From Candidatus Cloacimonadota bacterium (GTDB lineage Bacteria > Cloacimonadota > Cloacimonadia > Cloacimonadales > TCS61), in contig JAIORE010000275.1 of the NCBI GenBank assembly GCA_021108315.1, positions 1 to 32,493 of the forward strand: a DNA stretch of 32,493 nt. The letters are read 5' to 3'. The notes under the pieces are model-generated. The model saw only the letters and a program-made list of their open reading frames with translations. It did no database searches and was not told where the DNA came from. A program made the translations under genes and the position numbers. Below are positions 14,926 through 24,700 of the stretch, piece by piece (position 1 is the first letter of the stretch; each line of letters begins with the position of its first letter).

Positions 14926-15873
14926 TTATCTGAATAATATACTTAATGATTCATTGATATGAATCTTTTTTATAGCTAAGGCGGTAAATTCCGCTATACT
15001 TAGTTGTACAATTTTATCACACATACGTTTTTCCTCTGTTAAAGGAATCGAATCTGTAATAAACAATTTTTCAATTGGCGAATTTCTTATTCTATCAATT
15101 GCTTCACCTGATAAAATTCCATGAGCACATGCTGCAAAAACTTTTTTTGCACCTTTATCCACAAGTGCTTCCGCAACTTTACAAACAGTTCCACCGGTAT
15201 CAATTATATCATCAAATAATATTGCATTTTTGCCTTTGACATCACCAATAATATTTTGAATGTTAGATTGATCATTGTTTCCTGTTCTTCGCTTATCACC
15301 GATTGCCAAAGGACAATTTAGGCGATTAGCTAATTTTCTCGCTCTATTTGTACCACCTGTATCCGGCGATACTACAACAACATTTGAAAGATCAAAATGT
15401 TCTTCAAAATAACGAGAAAAAATCGGGAGAGTCGATAAATGATCTACCGGAATATTAAAAAAACCTTGTATCTGCTCTGAATGCAAATCTATAGCAATTA
15501 TTCGATCTGCACCGGCAGTGGTTAATAAATCCGCAATTAATTTTGCAGTTATAGGCACTCTAGGTTGATCTTTTTTATCAGATCTTGCGTAGCCAAAATA
15601 TGGTATTACACAATTAATTTTTTGAGCGGAAGAACGCTTCAAAGCATCAATCATAATTAGTAATTCCATAATGTTATCATTTACAGGATAACAAGTTGGC
15701 TGAATTATGAAGACATCTGCCCCTCGTACATTTTCCTTAATTTTGACAAAACTATTGTCATTAGAAAACTTAAAAATATCTGCATCTGCAAGTGGGATAC
15801 CAGCGAAACGCGATATATCCTCTGCTAATTTTTTATTAGCATTACCTGTAAATATCTTAAGTCTTGAGTACAT
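14926..15873 (-). CDS. prs: Ribose-phosphate pyrophosphokinase
   Basis: A 315-residue class I PRPP synthetase making phosphoribosyl pyrophosphate for nucleotide, histidine and NAD synthesis. 'LKIFTGNANKKLAEDISRFA' is the start; 'VIPYFGYARSDKKDQPRVPI' is the catalytic flexible loop region; 'IIAIDLHSEQIQGFF' the metal/ATP site; 'VVVSPDTGGTNRARKLA' a family signature; and 'AILFDDIIDTGGTVCKVAEA' the PRPP-binding loop. It directly abuts spoVG and is followed by rplY, a gene order well known from other bacteria. Confidence 0.97.
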   Translation of the reverse strand: MYSRLKIFTGNANKKLAEDISRFAGIPLADADIFKFSNDNSFVKIKENVRGADVFIIQPTCYPVNDNIMELLIMIDALKRSSAQKINCVIPYFGYARSDKKDQPRVPITAKLIADLLTTAGADRIIAIDLHSEQIQGFFNIPVDHLSTLPIFSRYFEEHFDLSNVVVVSPDTGGTNRARKLANRLNCPLAIGDKRRTGNNDQSNIQNIIGDVKGKNAILFDDIIDTGGTVCKVAEALVDKGAKKVFAACAHGILSGEAIDRIRNSPIEKLFITDSIPLTEEKRMCDKIVQLSIAEFTALAIKKIHINESLSILFR

Positions 15874-16164
15874 CTATTCTTCTGAACTCTCCGTAGCATT
15901 TTCTAATGCATCTTTCAGAACTTCTTTGTATTTTTCAATAATAATTTGTTCAACTTGTTTTCTTGTTTCAGTATTGATAGGATGAGCTATATCACGGTAT
16001 TCTCCGGAACTTACTCTTCTACTTGGCATTGCCACAAAGAGTCCGTTTTCTCCTTCGATCACCTTAATATTGCGAATAATAAAAGCATCATCAATAACGA
16101 TATTAACGAATGCTTTAAGTTGATTGCTTTCTCTGATAAAGACTTTTACATCTGTAATGTTCAT
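15874..16164 (-). CDS. spoVG: SpoVG-family RNA/DNA-binding regulator
   Basis: A 96-residue SpoVG, normal length: 'MNITDVKVFIRESNQLKAFV', 'VIDDAFIIRNIKVIEGENGL', 'FVAMPSRRVSSGEYRDIAHP', then a helical tail 'RKQVEQIIIEKYKEVLKDAL'. Outside spore formers SpoVG is a site-specific nucleic-acid-binding protein with broad regulatory effects; no sporulation genes are here. Its ATG overlaps the ispE stop (ATGA), with AAAGGAG inside the ispE end, and prs follows without a gap. ispE-spoVG-prs is a recurrent order. Confidence 0.95.
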   Translation of the reverse strand: MNITDVKVFIRESNQLKAFVNIVIDDAFIIRNIKVIEGENGLFVAMPSRRVSSGEYRDIAHPINTETRKQVEQIIIEKYKEVLKDALENATESSEE

Positions 16165-16991
16165 AATGTTCTCCTTTTAGTTTTAGTTATGCAATTCCAA
16201 TATTTTTTTTTGGAATAGTAATTACTAATTTCATTTGCTATACTGGAATTCGGACAAAAAGCAATAACAGTAGAACCGCTTCCGGATAAAATTGCTTTTT
16301 TTGCTCCAATATTTTGAACCTGATAAAATATATCATCAATTTTTTTATAATTTTCTCTTATTTTGAATTCTAATCTATTAAAAGAATACCGTATATCTTT
16401 TTTTGAAAGAAATTGTTGAAATCTATCAGGATTTCTTGTTTCATTTCCTACTAATTGATAGGCTTCTCTACTTGAGATATAAATACCAGGATTGATTAAC
16501 ACAATGTTCTCAACATCAATATTATCAATCTCTTCTATTTTCTCACCTCTTCCAGTACCAATAGCTGAACCGCCTAAAATAAAAAAATTTATATCACTAC
16601 CGAATTTAGATGCGATTTCATTCATCTCGTCCATAGATAGTGATAAATTCCATAGTTCTGACAGTGCAAGAATAGTTGTAGCGGCATTGCTACTTCCTCC
16701 ACCAAGTCCAGCAGAAATTGGGATATTTTTTTTTAGGGTTACTGAGCATCCTTTTGTCACATTATATCTACTTTGTATAAAAATCGCAATTTGATAAATA
16801 AGGTTTTGTTTAGTTCTTAATTCATCAATTTCGGTCAAAATCTGAATGTCGCTTTTTTTTGTCAAAACAAAATTCAATTCATCATAAAGATCAATTTCGG
16901 AAAAAACAGTTCTTATTTCACGAAATCCATCATCTCTCAAAAATAAAATATCTAAAAAAAGATTAATTTTTGCGTAAGACTTTTGGAACAT
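16161..16991 (-). CDS. ispE: 4-diphosphocytidyl-2-C-methyl-D-erythritol kinase
   Basis: A 276-residue GHMP kinase of the non-mevalonate isoprenoid pathway, phosphorylating CDP-methylerythritol. 'MFQKSYAKINLFLDILFLRD' is the family start with catalytic-region Lys/Asn; 'PISAGLGGGSSNAA' (about residues 91-104) is the GHMP ATP loop; 'SKFGSDINFFILGGSAIGTG' and 'AKKAILSGSGSTVIAFC' complete the pattern. An open frame runs 31 codons further upstream with an Ile-rich, non-homologous sequence antisense-free but overlapping the kinase gene; the ATG at 16991 is preferred because homology begins there. The gene still overlaps the end of the Wzc-like gene by 29 bases. Confidence 0.93.
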   Translation of the reverse strand: MFQKSYAKINLFLDILFLRDDGFREIRTVFSEIDLYDELNFVLTKKSDIQILTEIDELRTKQNLIYQIAIFIQSRYNVTKGCSVTLKKNIPISAGLGGGSSNAATTILALSELWNLSLSMDEMNEIASKFGSDINFFILGGSAIGTGRGEKIEEIDNIDVENIVLINPGIYISSREAYQLVGNETRNPDRFQQFLSKKDIRYSFNRLEFKIRENYKKIDDIFYQVQNIGAKKAILSGSGSTVIAFCPNSSIANEISNYYSKKKYWNCITKTKRRTL

Positions 16992-19248
16992 AACTTTTCT
17001 TTGATGATACACTAGCTCCATAATAATAATAATAGTAATAATTATACTCATCACTACTATAATATCTATGAGGTTGTATACCATTGATTATCACACCAGC
17101 AATATCAATATCTATATGTTCGAATATTTCTTTAATTCGTTTAATTACACCCTTTTCAGCAATTTCAACACGTGTTACTAACATCAACATATCAACTTTT
17201 TTTGCAATGATCATCGTATCCGTAACTGCAATTACAGGAGGAGCATCGAATAGAACATAATCATATTCTTCTTTTAGGTCATTCATGAATTCTTCCATCC
17301 GGTGTGCTGCTAATAATTCTGATGGATTTGGTGGAATATAACCGCTCGTAAGAACATCTAAATTGGGAATTACCGATTTTTTTAAAAAATCGTGATAATC
17401 AATATTGTCTTCATATAAAATATCACTCACTCCATGCTCTTTATCAAAACCAAGTAAAGTATGAACCATAGGACGTCTCAAGTCAAAATCAACAAGAATT
17501 ACCTTAGAATCCATCTGAGCAAGAGTTACAGCAAGATTTGAAAGAATAGTAGATTTACCTTCTTTGGGACCGGAACTTGTTATAACCATTGTAAGAGCTT
17601 CGTCATCTTTCTTTTTATTCACAATATTCGTACGAAGAATTCTGAATGCTTCCGAAGTTGATGATTTCGGAGCATAATGAGATATTATTCTGGCTTCTAT
17701 TTGCTGTTGAATATTCATTATTTTTTCTTTATCTTCGTCAGTTTTTGCATCTTTTAACAATCTTTCAACATAATCAATATCTTGGTCATCAATAGAAATA
17801 AATGGGATTGTACCGAGAACAGGTAAATTTATATATTTTTTAACATCATCAAAAGTCATAATTCTAGAATCAAGAGAATGTAAAAGAAGTGCTGAACCGA
17901 TTCCTAAACCCAATCCTAAAACTATAGAAATCATAAGATTCATTTTTTTATTTGGTTTAATTGGATTTAAAGGTATACTTGCACCTTCCATAATACGAAC
18001 ATTACCGATTTTAGATTTTTCAGCAATTTTGGCATCCTCATATTTTTGAGTTAACATAGAATAAGTTTTTTCATCAATTTGATAATTTCTTTCCATTCTT
18101 GCTAATTGAAGTTCAGTATCTGGTAAAAGAGTCATTCTTTCATTGTATTTCTCAATTTCTTCTTCCAAACTCAATACTTTTGCTTCTGCAATATTTTTAT
18201 CTATTTTTGCAACTGCTATTTTTGATATTAGATCTGCTCTATAAACCAAAGGATCAGAAGAACCTGTTTTAACCGCAATAACACGTTGTAATTCGGCGTT
18301 TAATTCATCCTTACCATTTTCGATCTCTTCTTTCAAAGATAAAAGTTCAGGATGATCTTCTGTATATTCGGGTTTAGCAAGTAATTTAATATATCTGGTT
18401 TGATTAGCAACAATCTCAATTCTAAGTTGATCTAATAATGGAGAAGTTAATATAGAATTTACATTAGAAATCAAAGAATCCTGTTTACCTAGTTCATTAA
18501 TTAGAAAATCAAGATGCTGAATAGATACTTTTAATTCTATTTGCCCTTCTGAATGCAAAGCATCTAAATCAGAAGACTGTTCAATAAGCTGTTTAGTTTC
18601 TTCGGATAATATGGAAATTCCATTATCAATTTTGAACAACCTAAGGTCCTCTTCTGAGGTTCTTAACCTAGATTCAGATTCTTCTAATTGTTCAGAAAGA
18701 AAATTTCTGGCACTAGTAAATTCCATTCTGGCATATTCTGTATTTTGTTCTTTTAGTGCAGTTGCAATAGCATTTGTAGCTAATTTTGTTTCCAATCTAC
18801 TTGTTGATTGAAAATTTACTATTAAAATATCTGTTTCTCTTTTAGTTTCGACTGATAGTCTTGCTTTCAAATATGAAATAGGATTAGCATTTTTAGGAAT
18901 ATTGGCTACAGGGAGAGTTTTGAAGTCTTTATTTCTCTGTAAAATACGATAAGCAACTTCAATAACCGGTTGACTTTTTATGATCTCAATATTATTGTTT
19001 ATTGATGAATTGGTCAAGGTAGGGGATGCAAATAAGAAATTATCCGAAGCAATATTCTCCAATAGAATCATTGCCGTAGCTTTATATATTCTTGGTGACT
19101 TTGCTGTATAAATGCTTCCTGCAATAAATACTACTAAAAAAATACTAATTACTAACCATTTATATCTTCCAACAATGTGTAAATAATCTTTAAGATTAAA
19201 TTCCTGTTCTTCTGGTAACTGATTCATTTGATCAAATTGATTTTGCAT
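16963..19248 (-). CDS. Wzc/CpsD-type polysaccharide co-polymerase with tyrosine autokinase domain
   Basis: A 761-residue inner-membrane protein. Residues 1-60 hold the Wzz start ('FNLKDYLHIVGRYKWLVIS') with the first membrane helix; a long coiled-coil periplasmic region follows (about 100-420); 'GNVRIMEGASIPLNPIKPNK' and the second helix lie near 420-455. The cytoplasmic BY-kinase domain has Walker A 'SSGPKEGKSTILSN' (Lys565), A' 'KVILVDFDLRRP' and Walker B 'YDYVLFDAPPV'. The C-terminus is a Tyr cluster (Tyr729, 730, 735, 737-743 and 753), the expected autophosphorylation site, including seven Tyr in a row. Such proteins set chain length and drive export of surface polysaccharide. The SLBB gene lies just upstream; no glycosyltransferase or Wzx/Wzy gene is in the window. 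Confidence 0.93.
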   Translation of the reverse strand: MQNQFDQMNQLPEEQEFNLKDYLHIVGRYKWLVISIFLVVFIAGSIYTAKSPRIYKATAMILLENIASDNFLFASPTLTNSSINNNIEIIKSQPVIEVAYRILQRNKDFKTLPVANIPKNANPISYLKARLSVETKRETDILIVNFQSTSRLETKLATNAIATALKEQNTEYARMEFTSARNFLSEQLEESESRLRTSEEDLRLFKIDNGISILSEETKQLIEQSSDLDALHSEGQIELKVSIQHLDFLINELGKQDSLISNVNSILTSPLLDQLRIEIVANQTRYIKLLAKPEYTEDHPELLSLKEEIENGKDELNAELQRVIAVKTGSSDPLVYRADLISKIAVAKIDKNIAEAKVLSLEEEIEKYNERMTLLPDTELQLARMERNYQIDEKTYSMLTQKYEDAKIAEKSKIGNVRIMEGASIPLNPIKPNKKMNLMISIVLGLGLGIGSALLLHSLDSRIMTFDDVKKYINLPVLGTIPFISIDDQDIDYVERLLKDAKTDEDKEKIMNIQQQIEARIISHYAPKSSTSEAFRILRTNIVNKKKDDEALTMVITSSGPKEGKSTILSNLAVTLAQMDSKVILVDFDLRRPMVHTLLGFDKEHGVSDILYEDNIDYHDFLKKSVIPNLDVLTSGYIPPNPSELLAAHRMEEFMNDLKEEYDYVLFDAPPVIAVTDTMIIAKKVDMLMLVTRVEIAEKGVIKRIKEIFEHIDIDIAGVIINGIQPHRYYSSDEYNYYYYYYYGASVSSKKSYVPKVLRKN

Positions 19249-19261
19249 ACTACCTCAAAAT

Positions 19262-19744
19262 TTATTTTAGATTTGCAATCGCTGTATATACGCTCAATAC
19301 AATTGCTACATTAGATAAGAATTTTGCCATTTTTTGAAAAGCGTAATAAATAGTTCCAGAAACTATCACTGTATCACCAGGTTGAAGAATTGGAATCAAA
19401 TCTTCATTTCCGGTTTCCATATATTCTTTCAATTGTACCCATTTTATTTTCTCACCTTCGGCTGTAGGTCTGATAATACGTATCTTTGATAATTTAGCAT
19501 TTTCGGTGGGTCCACCAGCTGAAGAAATTAATGTTAAAATATCTGTATTATCAGGAACAATATATAAACCTGGATTTTTTACTTGTCCCCATATATAAGT
19601 TTTTATTTTCAATTGTTCAGAGCCGGTAAGAGACCCTGAATAAAGATATACTGATCCTGTATTGTAGCTAGACATTGAAGCCCCTTGAGCAAATGCTGAG
19701 CTTATTATCATAAACAATACTACTGCAAAAATCATTTTTTTCAT
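19262..19744 (-). CDS. SLBB-domain protein, putative polysaccharide export component
   Basis: A 160-residue exported protein. Residues 1-19 are a signal peptide ending AFA. Residues 48-130 form one SLBB domain: 'TYIWGQVKNPGLYIVPDNTD', 'ILTLISSAGGPTENAKLSKI', 'LIPILQPGDTVIVSG'. A hydrophobic segment (about 141-157) ends the protein. SLBB domains occur in Wza-type outer-membrane polysaccharide exporters, but the Poly_export domain and lipidated Cys normally preceding SLBB are absent, so this is a reduced form or an accessory subunit. Its stop is 13 bases before the Wzc-like start. AGGAG precedes the ATG at 19744, and the 61-base gap upstream holds a TTGCTTGAC box (RC of 19791-19799) suggesting a promoter. 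Confidence 0.85.
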   Translation of the reverse strand: MKKMIFAVVLFMIISSAFAQGASMSSYNTGSVYLYSGSLTGSEQLKIKTYIWGQVKNPGLYIVPDNTDILTLISSAGGPTENAKLSKIRIIRPTAEGEKIKWVQLKEYMETGNEDLIPILQPGDTVIVSGTIYYAFQKMAKFLSNVAIVLSVYTAIANLK

Positions 19745-19805
19745 ACAATTCTCCTAAAAATATTTAATAAAATATTTATGTACTTTATGAGTCAAGCAAA
19801 TTTTA

Positions 19806-20675
19806 TTAGTTAATTCTAAACTTTCTTTCTTCTGATTCAGAACCCAATTTTATTTCATATAAAGTCCCATTAACAAATTCATTTGAAGTATTACCATGAG
19901 TATCAACTCTCACAGTATATTCTTGGGATATTAATTGCCCTTCATTTTCAGGTTTATAAATTACTTTATATTTGCCATTATAATCATCATCTTCAGGATC
20001 CGGATCAAGTGGAATCTTTTGCCAGATAATATTTCTTTCTTGATCAAAGATTATTAAATTATAATCAGTGGCAGAATCTATAGGAATCCACTCAAAAACA
20101 ATACTATCTGTTACAGAATACTCATTATCATAATTTGGCATTTCCAATACTGGTTGCGCAAATAGATGATAACATACGGTATCGGAAACTGTGCTGTTTC
20201 CGGCTTCATCAAAAGCTTCAATGTAATAAAACCAATCTTTACTTGTTGAAGTTTCATCATAATCAGTAAACTCATCAATAAAATAATCATCGGCAGGAGC
20301 AACTTGAGCTATTCTTAAAGTATCATTGTCTTGTAAATTAAAACGGAAAATATCAATACGATCAATATCAGTATCAGATAAATGCCGCCATTGAATTTGT
20401 AAGAAATCACCATTTGTAGAAACAGCATCAATGCCGTTGTTTTCTTGCTCGAGACTATTCTGATGAATTACACTATCATAACTTTTGTAGAAATTCAAAG
20501 TATCAAAGACAATGCTATCAATAATTACGGTTTCTGTAATATCCCCAGTATCGCCTGCATGTGAGAAAAGTGTAGGCTTTGAAGGGGGAGTATGATCAAT
20601 ATCTGTAGGATCTGTTCCGGCACAGGCAAAAAGTACGATCGAAACAGTTATTAATACTATTATATTTCTTTTCAT
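19806..20675 (-). CDS. Lipoprotein with FN3-like domains, in the PorU/PorV block
   Basis: A 289-residue predicted lipoprotein. Residues 1-17 form the signal with lipobox LFAC (Cys18), followed by a Thr/Asp/Pro-rich spacer with 'HTPPSKPTLFSH', the usual entry to a fibronectin type III-like domain. Residues 85-170 ('LQIQWRHLSDTDIDRIDIFR', 'WFYYIEAFDEAGNSTVSDTV') look like one FN3 domain, and residues 173-289 ('VFEWIPIDSATDYNLIIFD', then 'YTVRVDTHGNTS') a second Ig-like unit. The protein is very acidic. No enzymatic motif is seen. It lies 10 bases after the PorV-like gene, so a structural or surface-assembly role is plausible but unproven. AAGGAG precedes the ATG. Confidence 0.75.
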   Translation of the reverse strand: MKRNIIVLITVSIVLFACAGTDPTDIDHTPPSKPTLFSHAGDTGDITETVIIDSIVFDTLNFYKSYDSVIHQNSLEQENNGIDAVSTNGDFLQIQWRHLSDTDIDRIDIFRFNLQDNDTLRIAQVAPADDYFIDEFTDYDETSTSKDWFYYIEAFDEAGNSTVSDTVCYHLFAQPVLEMPNYDNEYSVTDSIVFEWIPIDSATDYNLIIFDQERNIIWQKIPLDPDPEDDDYNGKYKVIYKPENEGQLISQEYTVRVDTHGNTSNEFVNGTLYEIKLGSESEERKFRIN

Positions 20676-20685
20676 CTCATTCTCC

Positions 20686-21696
20686 TTAAAAATAGATTCT
20701 TAATCCAACTCTATTTGTGTTTCCCAATACATTTGTAACAAAAGCATAATCTACATTAAAATTGTATAGCTTAATACTCATACCTGTTGAGAAATTACTG
20801 TCATAATAACCTAATCTGGCACTTATGATATTGTTATAATTCAGTTCCGCTCCATAATGACTAATTGCTTCATAGACATAATCTTTATCAATAGAAAAAA
20901 TTAATTCAGAATTAATAAATTCTAATGGTTGAAAAAAGGCAAAACCAATTTTTGTATTGAATAAAATTTCATCTTCATGGTTTGATTCTGTATCCCAAGT
21001 AATAACTGTTCCACCAACATCCTGAAAATTAAATCCAAATGCAAGTTCTCCCATCCAATCTTGATCTGTTAAAACTTTTAAATCCGTTTTGGTGAGTACA
21101 GAAAAATCAAATCCGGTTCCCTTTCCTAAGTTATTAAATATTTTTCTTTTTATGTATTTGATATTTCCACCAAAATGTAAATCTAAAGGTAATTTAAAAA
21201 AAAGCCAACCGAAGTTTATATCATAATGAATATGTTTTGAAAATGCAAATTGAAAGATATCATCTGTGCTCATAAAAAAACCATTCGGTTGTCCAGAAAG
21301 ATTTAAATCTGGAAATGATGATCTCATATCGACATTATAAACCAATTCTTCTTCTGGAAATAGAGGTATTTCATCAATAGTTAATCTTGTCCAATTTAAT
21401 CCGATAGTTACGTTATTAGGAAGAGGTTGGCAATAGGTTAAATTATCATAATAAGCTAATCCATCATATAAATATGCTCTCATTATGTTTATTTCTGCTT
21501 CATCTAATTGTGATATACCGGCAGCATTCCAATAAATTGTGGAAGCATCGTCTGCAACTGCTACAAATGCTCCTCCCATTCCCAAAGCTCTTACTCCAGA
21601 TCCAATTTCTAAAAAATCACCTGCAAAACGCCCAGCGTGTAAATAAATGCTTGTAAAAAGTATGGTTATCAGTACTATATTTTTAATATTTCTCAT
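20686..21696 (-). CDS. PorV/PorQ-like (UPF0164) outer-membrane beta-barrel protein
   Basis: A 336-residue exported protein. Residues 1-21 are a signal peptide. The mature start 'AGRFAGDFLEIGSGVRALGM' plus 'GGAFVAVADDASTIYWNAAG' is the diagnostic N-terminus of the UPF0164/PorV family of FadL-like barrels. The rest is alternating beta strands with many aromatic residues, ending in a Tyr-Phe terminus typical of outer-membrane proteins. In Porphyromonas gingivalis PorV shuttles T9SS cargo to PorU, and porU and porV are adjacent genes; here the C25 peptidase gene ends 8 bases upstream. PorQ or a general UPF0164 role is the alternative. GAGG precedes the ATG. Confidence 0.88.
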   Translation of the reverse strand: MRNIKNIVLITILFTSIYLHAGRFAGDFLEIGSGVRALGMGGAFVAVADDASTIYWNAAGISQLDEAEINIMRAYLYDGLAYYDNLTYCQPLPNNVTIGLNWTRLTIDEIPLFPEEELVYNVDMRSSFPDLNLSGQPNGFFMSTDDIFQFAFSKHIHYDINFGWLFFKLPLDLHFGGNIKYIKRKIFNNLGKGTGFDFSVLTKTDLKVLTDQDWMGELAFGFNFQDVGGTVITWDTESNHEDEILFNTKIGFAFFQPLEFINSELIFSIDKDYVYEAISHYGAELNYNNIISARLGYYDSNFSTGMSIKLYNFNVDYAFVTNVLGNTNRVGLRIYF

Positions 21697-21704
21697 AATA
21701 TCCT

Positions 21705-24700
21705 CTATTTAATAATTGCCATTTTTTGGCTTTTTTCAATGGTCAAGTTTCCTTTTTTAGCAATAATTTTGTAAAAATAAACTCCATTTGCCAAGAAGAA
21801 ACCTTTTTCATCTCTACAATCCCAACCATCTATTTCACGTGGAAATTCATGATAACTTGCAGTAGTAGGTAAATCTTTAAAAGTTTTTACTAATCTTCCA
21901 CTAACGGTATAAATTTTGATTCTTACATCATCTGCGTCATCTGTCAAAACATAAGTAAAACGGGTTTTAGCTTCATTTTCTTCATAAAGTGTTTTTGTAA
22001 CAACCGGATTAGGATAGTTAGCAAAATTAATGACATCAAAATCGCTATGAACTTTCAGATTGATTAAACCGCTAGATCCAAAATTACCATTAACATCTGT
22101 ACATTGAATTTCAATTACATGATTTCCATTTGCTAAGTTTCTGAGTTGGTATTTTATTGGAATTGATTCCATATTTCCTACAGAATAATTTATTGAATAA
22201 TCTGTATCACTTACTAATTCATGATCAAGTTTAATTGTAATGTTATTATCAATCACATCAATACCGTCAGAATCATTTAATTGTATTGAGATAGTTCCAT
22301 TCCTTGAAACATATCCCCCATGAAATTCATCATCATCGTTAAGATTCTCATCAAAGTACTCAGTAGAAAATTCCTGCCCTTCCACATTCAATGAGATTGT
22401 CGGTGGAGTTAAATCATTTCGAGCAAACAGGGCAAAAGTACCTAATTTATTTGAATAATAAGTTACTTTATTTGATGATGTATCCATCGCTCCGCCCATA
22501 TATATCCATTTTTTATAAGTGTTTATCCATCTATATACTGCAAAATTCTCATTACTTTCCATTTCCTGATTATGTTCATAATGAAATTCGATTTTTATCT
22601 TTTTATTATCCGGTAATGTACCTAAGGAATCAATAAAAATTGATGAATCCAGACAGTTAATTTCGTAAACCGGAGAGGAAAAATGTCCATGAAAATCTAT
22701 TTCTTGAATACCGGGTTGATTCAAAGCTTCTTTTTTATCTTGGCGATGAATAAAGAATACTTTTTCAGAATCAAGTAATTCTGCAGGAAAATCACAAGTG
22801 ACATTACTGCCCCAACTATTTGCAGAGATATCTGTTATTCCTGCTATAAACCAGTTCATTTCTATTGGTTCTGTAATATTGATATAATTTCCTAAGTTTG
22901 AATTGTAGTATGGTTCTGAAAAGGATTCCTGATTCTCATTAATAACAATTTTAAAAGTTAAATAACCTCTTAATAAACCGAATTGAAGATATTCCGTACG
23001 TCTTTCACCAAAAGAAATTGGATTAATAGAATTTATAGCACAAGCAATAGTATCTGGTAGATTATATAGTTTTATGTCGCAAGGAGGAGAATCTGTGTTT
23101 CCAATATTTTCAATAACCACTTTAAAAGCTGGAGTATTATTATAGTTTACTAATTCATAATTCCTCAAGATTAGATCAGGACCTGCAATAATGATTGTAT
23201 TCAATTCTGTCTCTGTACGATTTCCTTCATTATCAAGTACTACAAAAAAATATGTAATTTTACTCCCATTTGGATGAGGAGAAATTGCTGTTTTCGTCTT
23301 GTAAGTTATTCCATCATCATTTATATCTATCATTGGAATATGTTCTGAAATATATTCAAAATTACCGATACAAAGAAGCACACGGTCAATTTCATCTTCA
23401 TCAAAAAAATCTGCCATAATATGAATTGAATCATTTTCAGTAGGTATTTCTGGTATAATAGATATATTCGCTACTGCTGTTTGCCCAATTGTATAATTAA
23501 CAGAGCCAATGACTTCTTTATCAGAGCTATAAGCTGCAAGTTTAACGGTTCCAGTGTAGATTGAATTTCCATCAGGTGGTATTATGAAGTCGGAAACAGT
23601 TATATTTCCATTGTTAATAAAATGAGATTGAGGGTAATATTCATTTAGTGGTAATTGAACATCGTTTTCATTATAAATTGTATAACGACCTCGAATATAA
23701 TCAGAATCAAAATCTGATGAACAACTCAGAGTATCTCCCACAGAAAGATTATATTTTTCTAATGTAATATTATGATCAGTATCAGGGACAAGCATATTTA
23801 TCATTCCATCACCAAGTAGAGCACAACCATCTGTCAGAGCAATCCCAGAACTTGAATTGCCTTTAATAATATATAATTTAGTCTTGGCATAATCAGTAAT
23901 TTTTCCAATATTCCCAATTTTTTTTATATAAATAGCATCGAGAAGAAAATCATGAAAGGTTTCATCAGATTGCGCATAGCCAAAACCGGTAAATCCCAAA
24001 TGAGCTATTGAGCCAGTTCTGGGAGTTATAATAAGTTCTTCTCCAATGCAGGAGCTTTGCTTACTATTAAAAGCAGAACCAAAGCACGATAGACTTGTAA
24101 CAAAAGGAAGATTATCATTATTAAAAGTTTGAATATCTGCTTTTCTTAAAAGATTATAATCTGCCCACACATATCCACCACCATGACCCATAAAACTAAG
24201 ATATAACACACCATCATCAATTCCTTGAATAAGTTGGGATGTTCCTCCAAGATAATCATTTGGAAGTCCTGTTGTATTGCAATATATTCTTTTGATATGA
24301 AAATCCGAATCTATATTTTTATTAAGAAGATTTTCACACTGATTTGCAAAATATGATCCTTCACCTTCATTTCCACCAGCTGCGAGAATCATTCTTCCAT
24401 GCCACATATCATTAAAGTTAGGATTTTCTACATAAGATTGAGATTTTAAAGCTACATCTAATATCTGATCTTCTTCCCAAATATTTATTCTACTAACATT
24501 TATATCAGACACAGGATCATCACCTATGATGCAACTATACCAACTGTCTGAAGCAATTGATCCCCTTACATCAGCCCAAATATGTCGAACCGGAATAAGA
24601 TTGTAAGCTCTATTTATACTCTTATCTCTTTCGTCATCAATCCCATCTCCTAATAGAATAACATGTTCAAGCTGAGGTGATGTCCAATTATTATATGAAT

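Noticed and set aside
16992..17084. Longer ispE start giving an Ile-rich N-terminal membrane segment
   Set aside because: The extra residues come from the repetitive TAT/TAC tract of the kinase tail read in another frame, and IspE homology begins exactly at the ATG at 16991.
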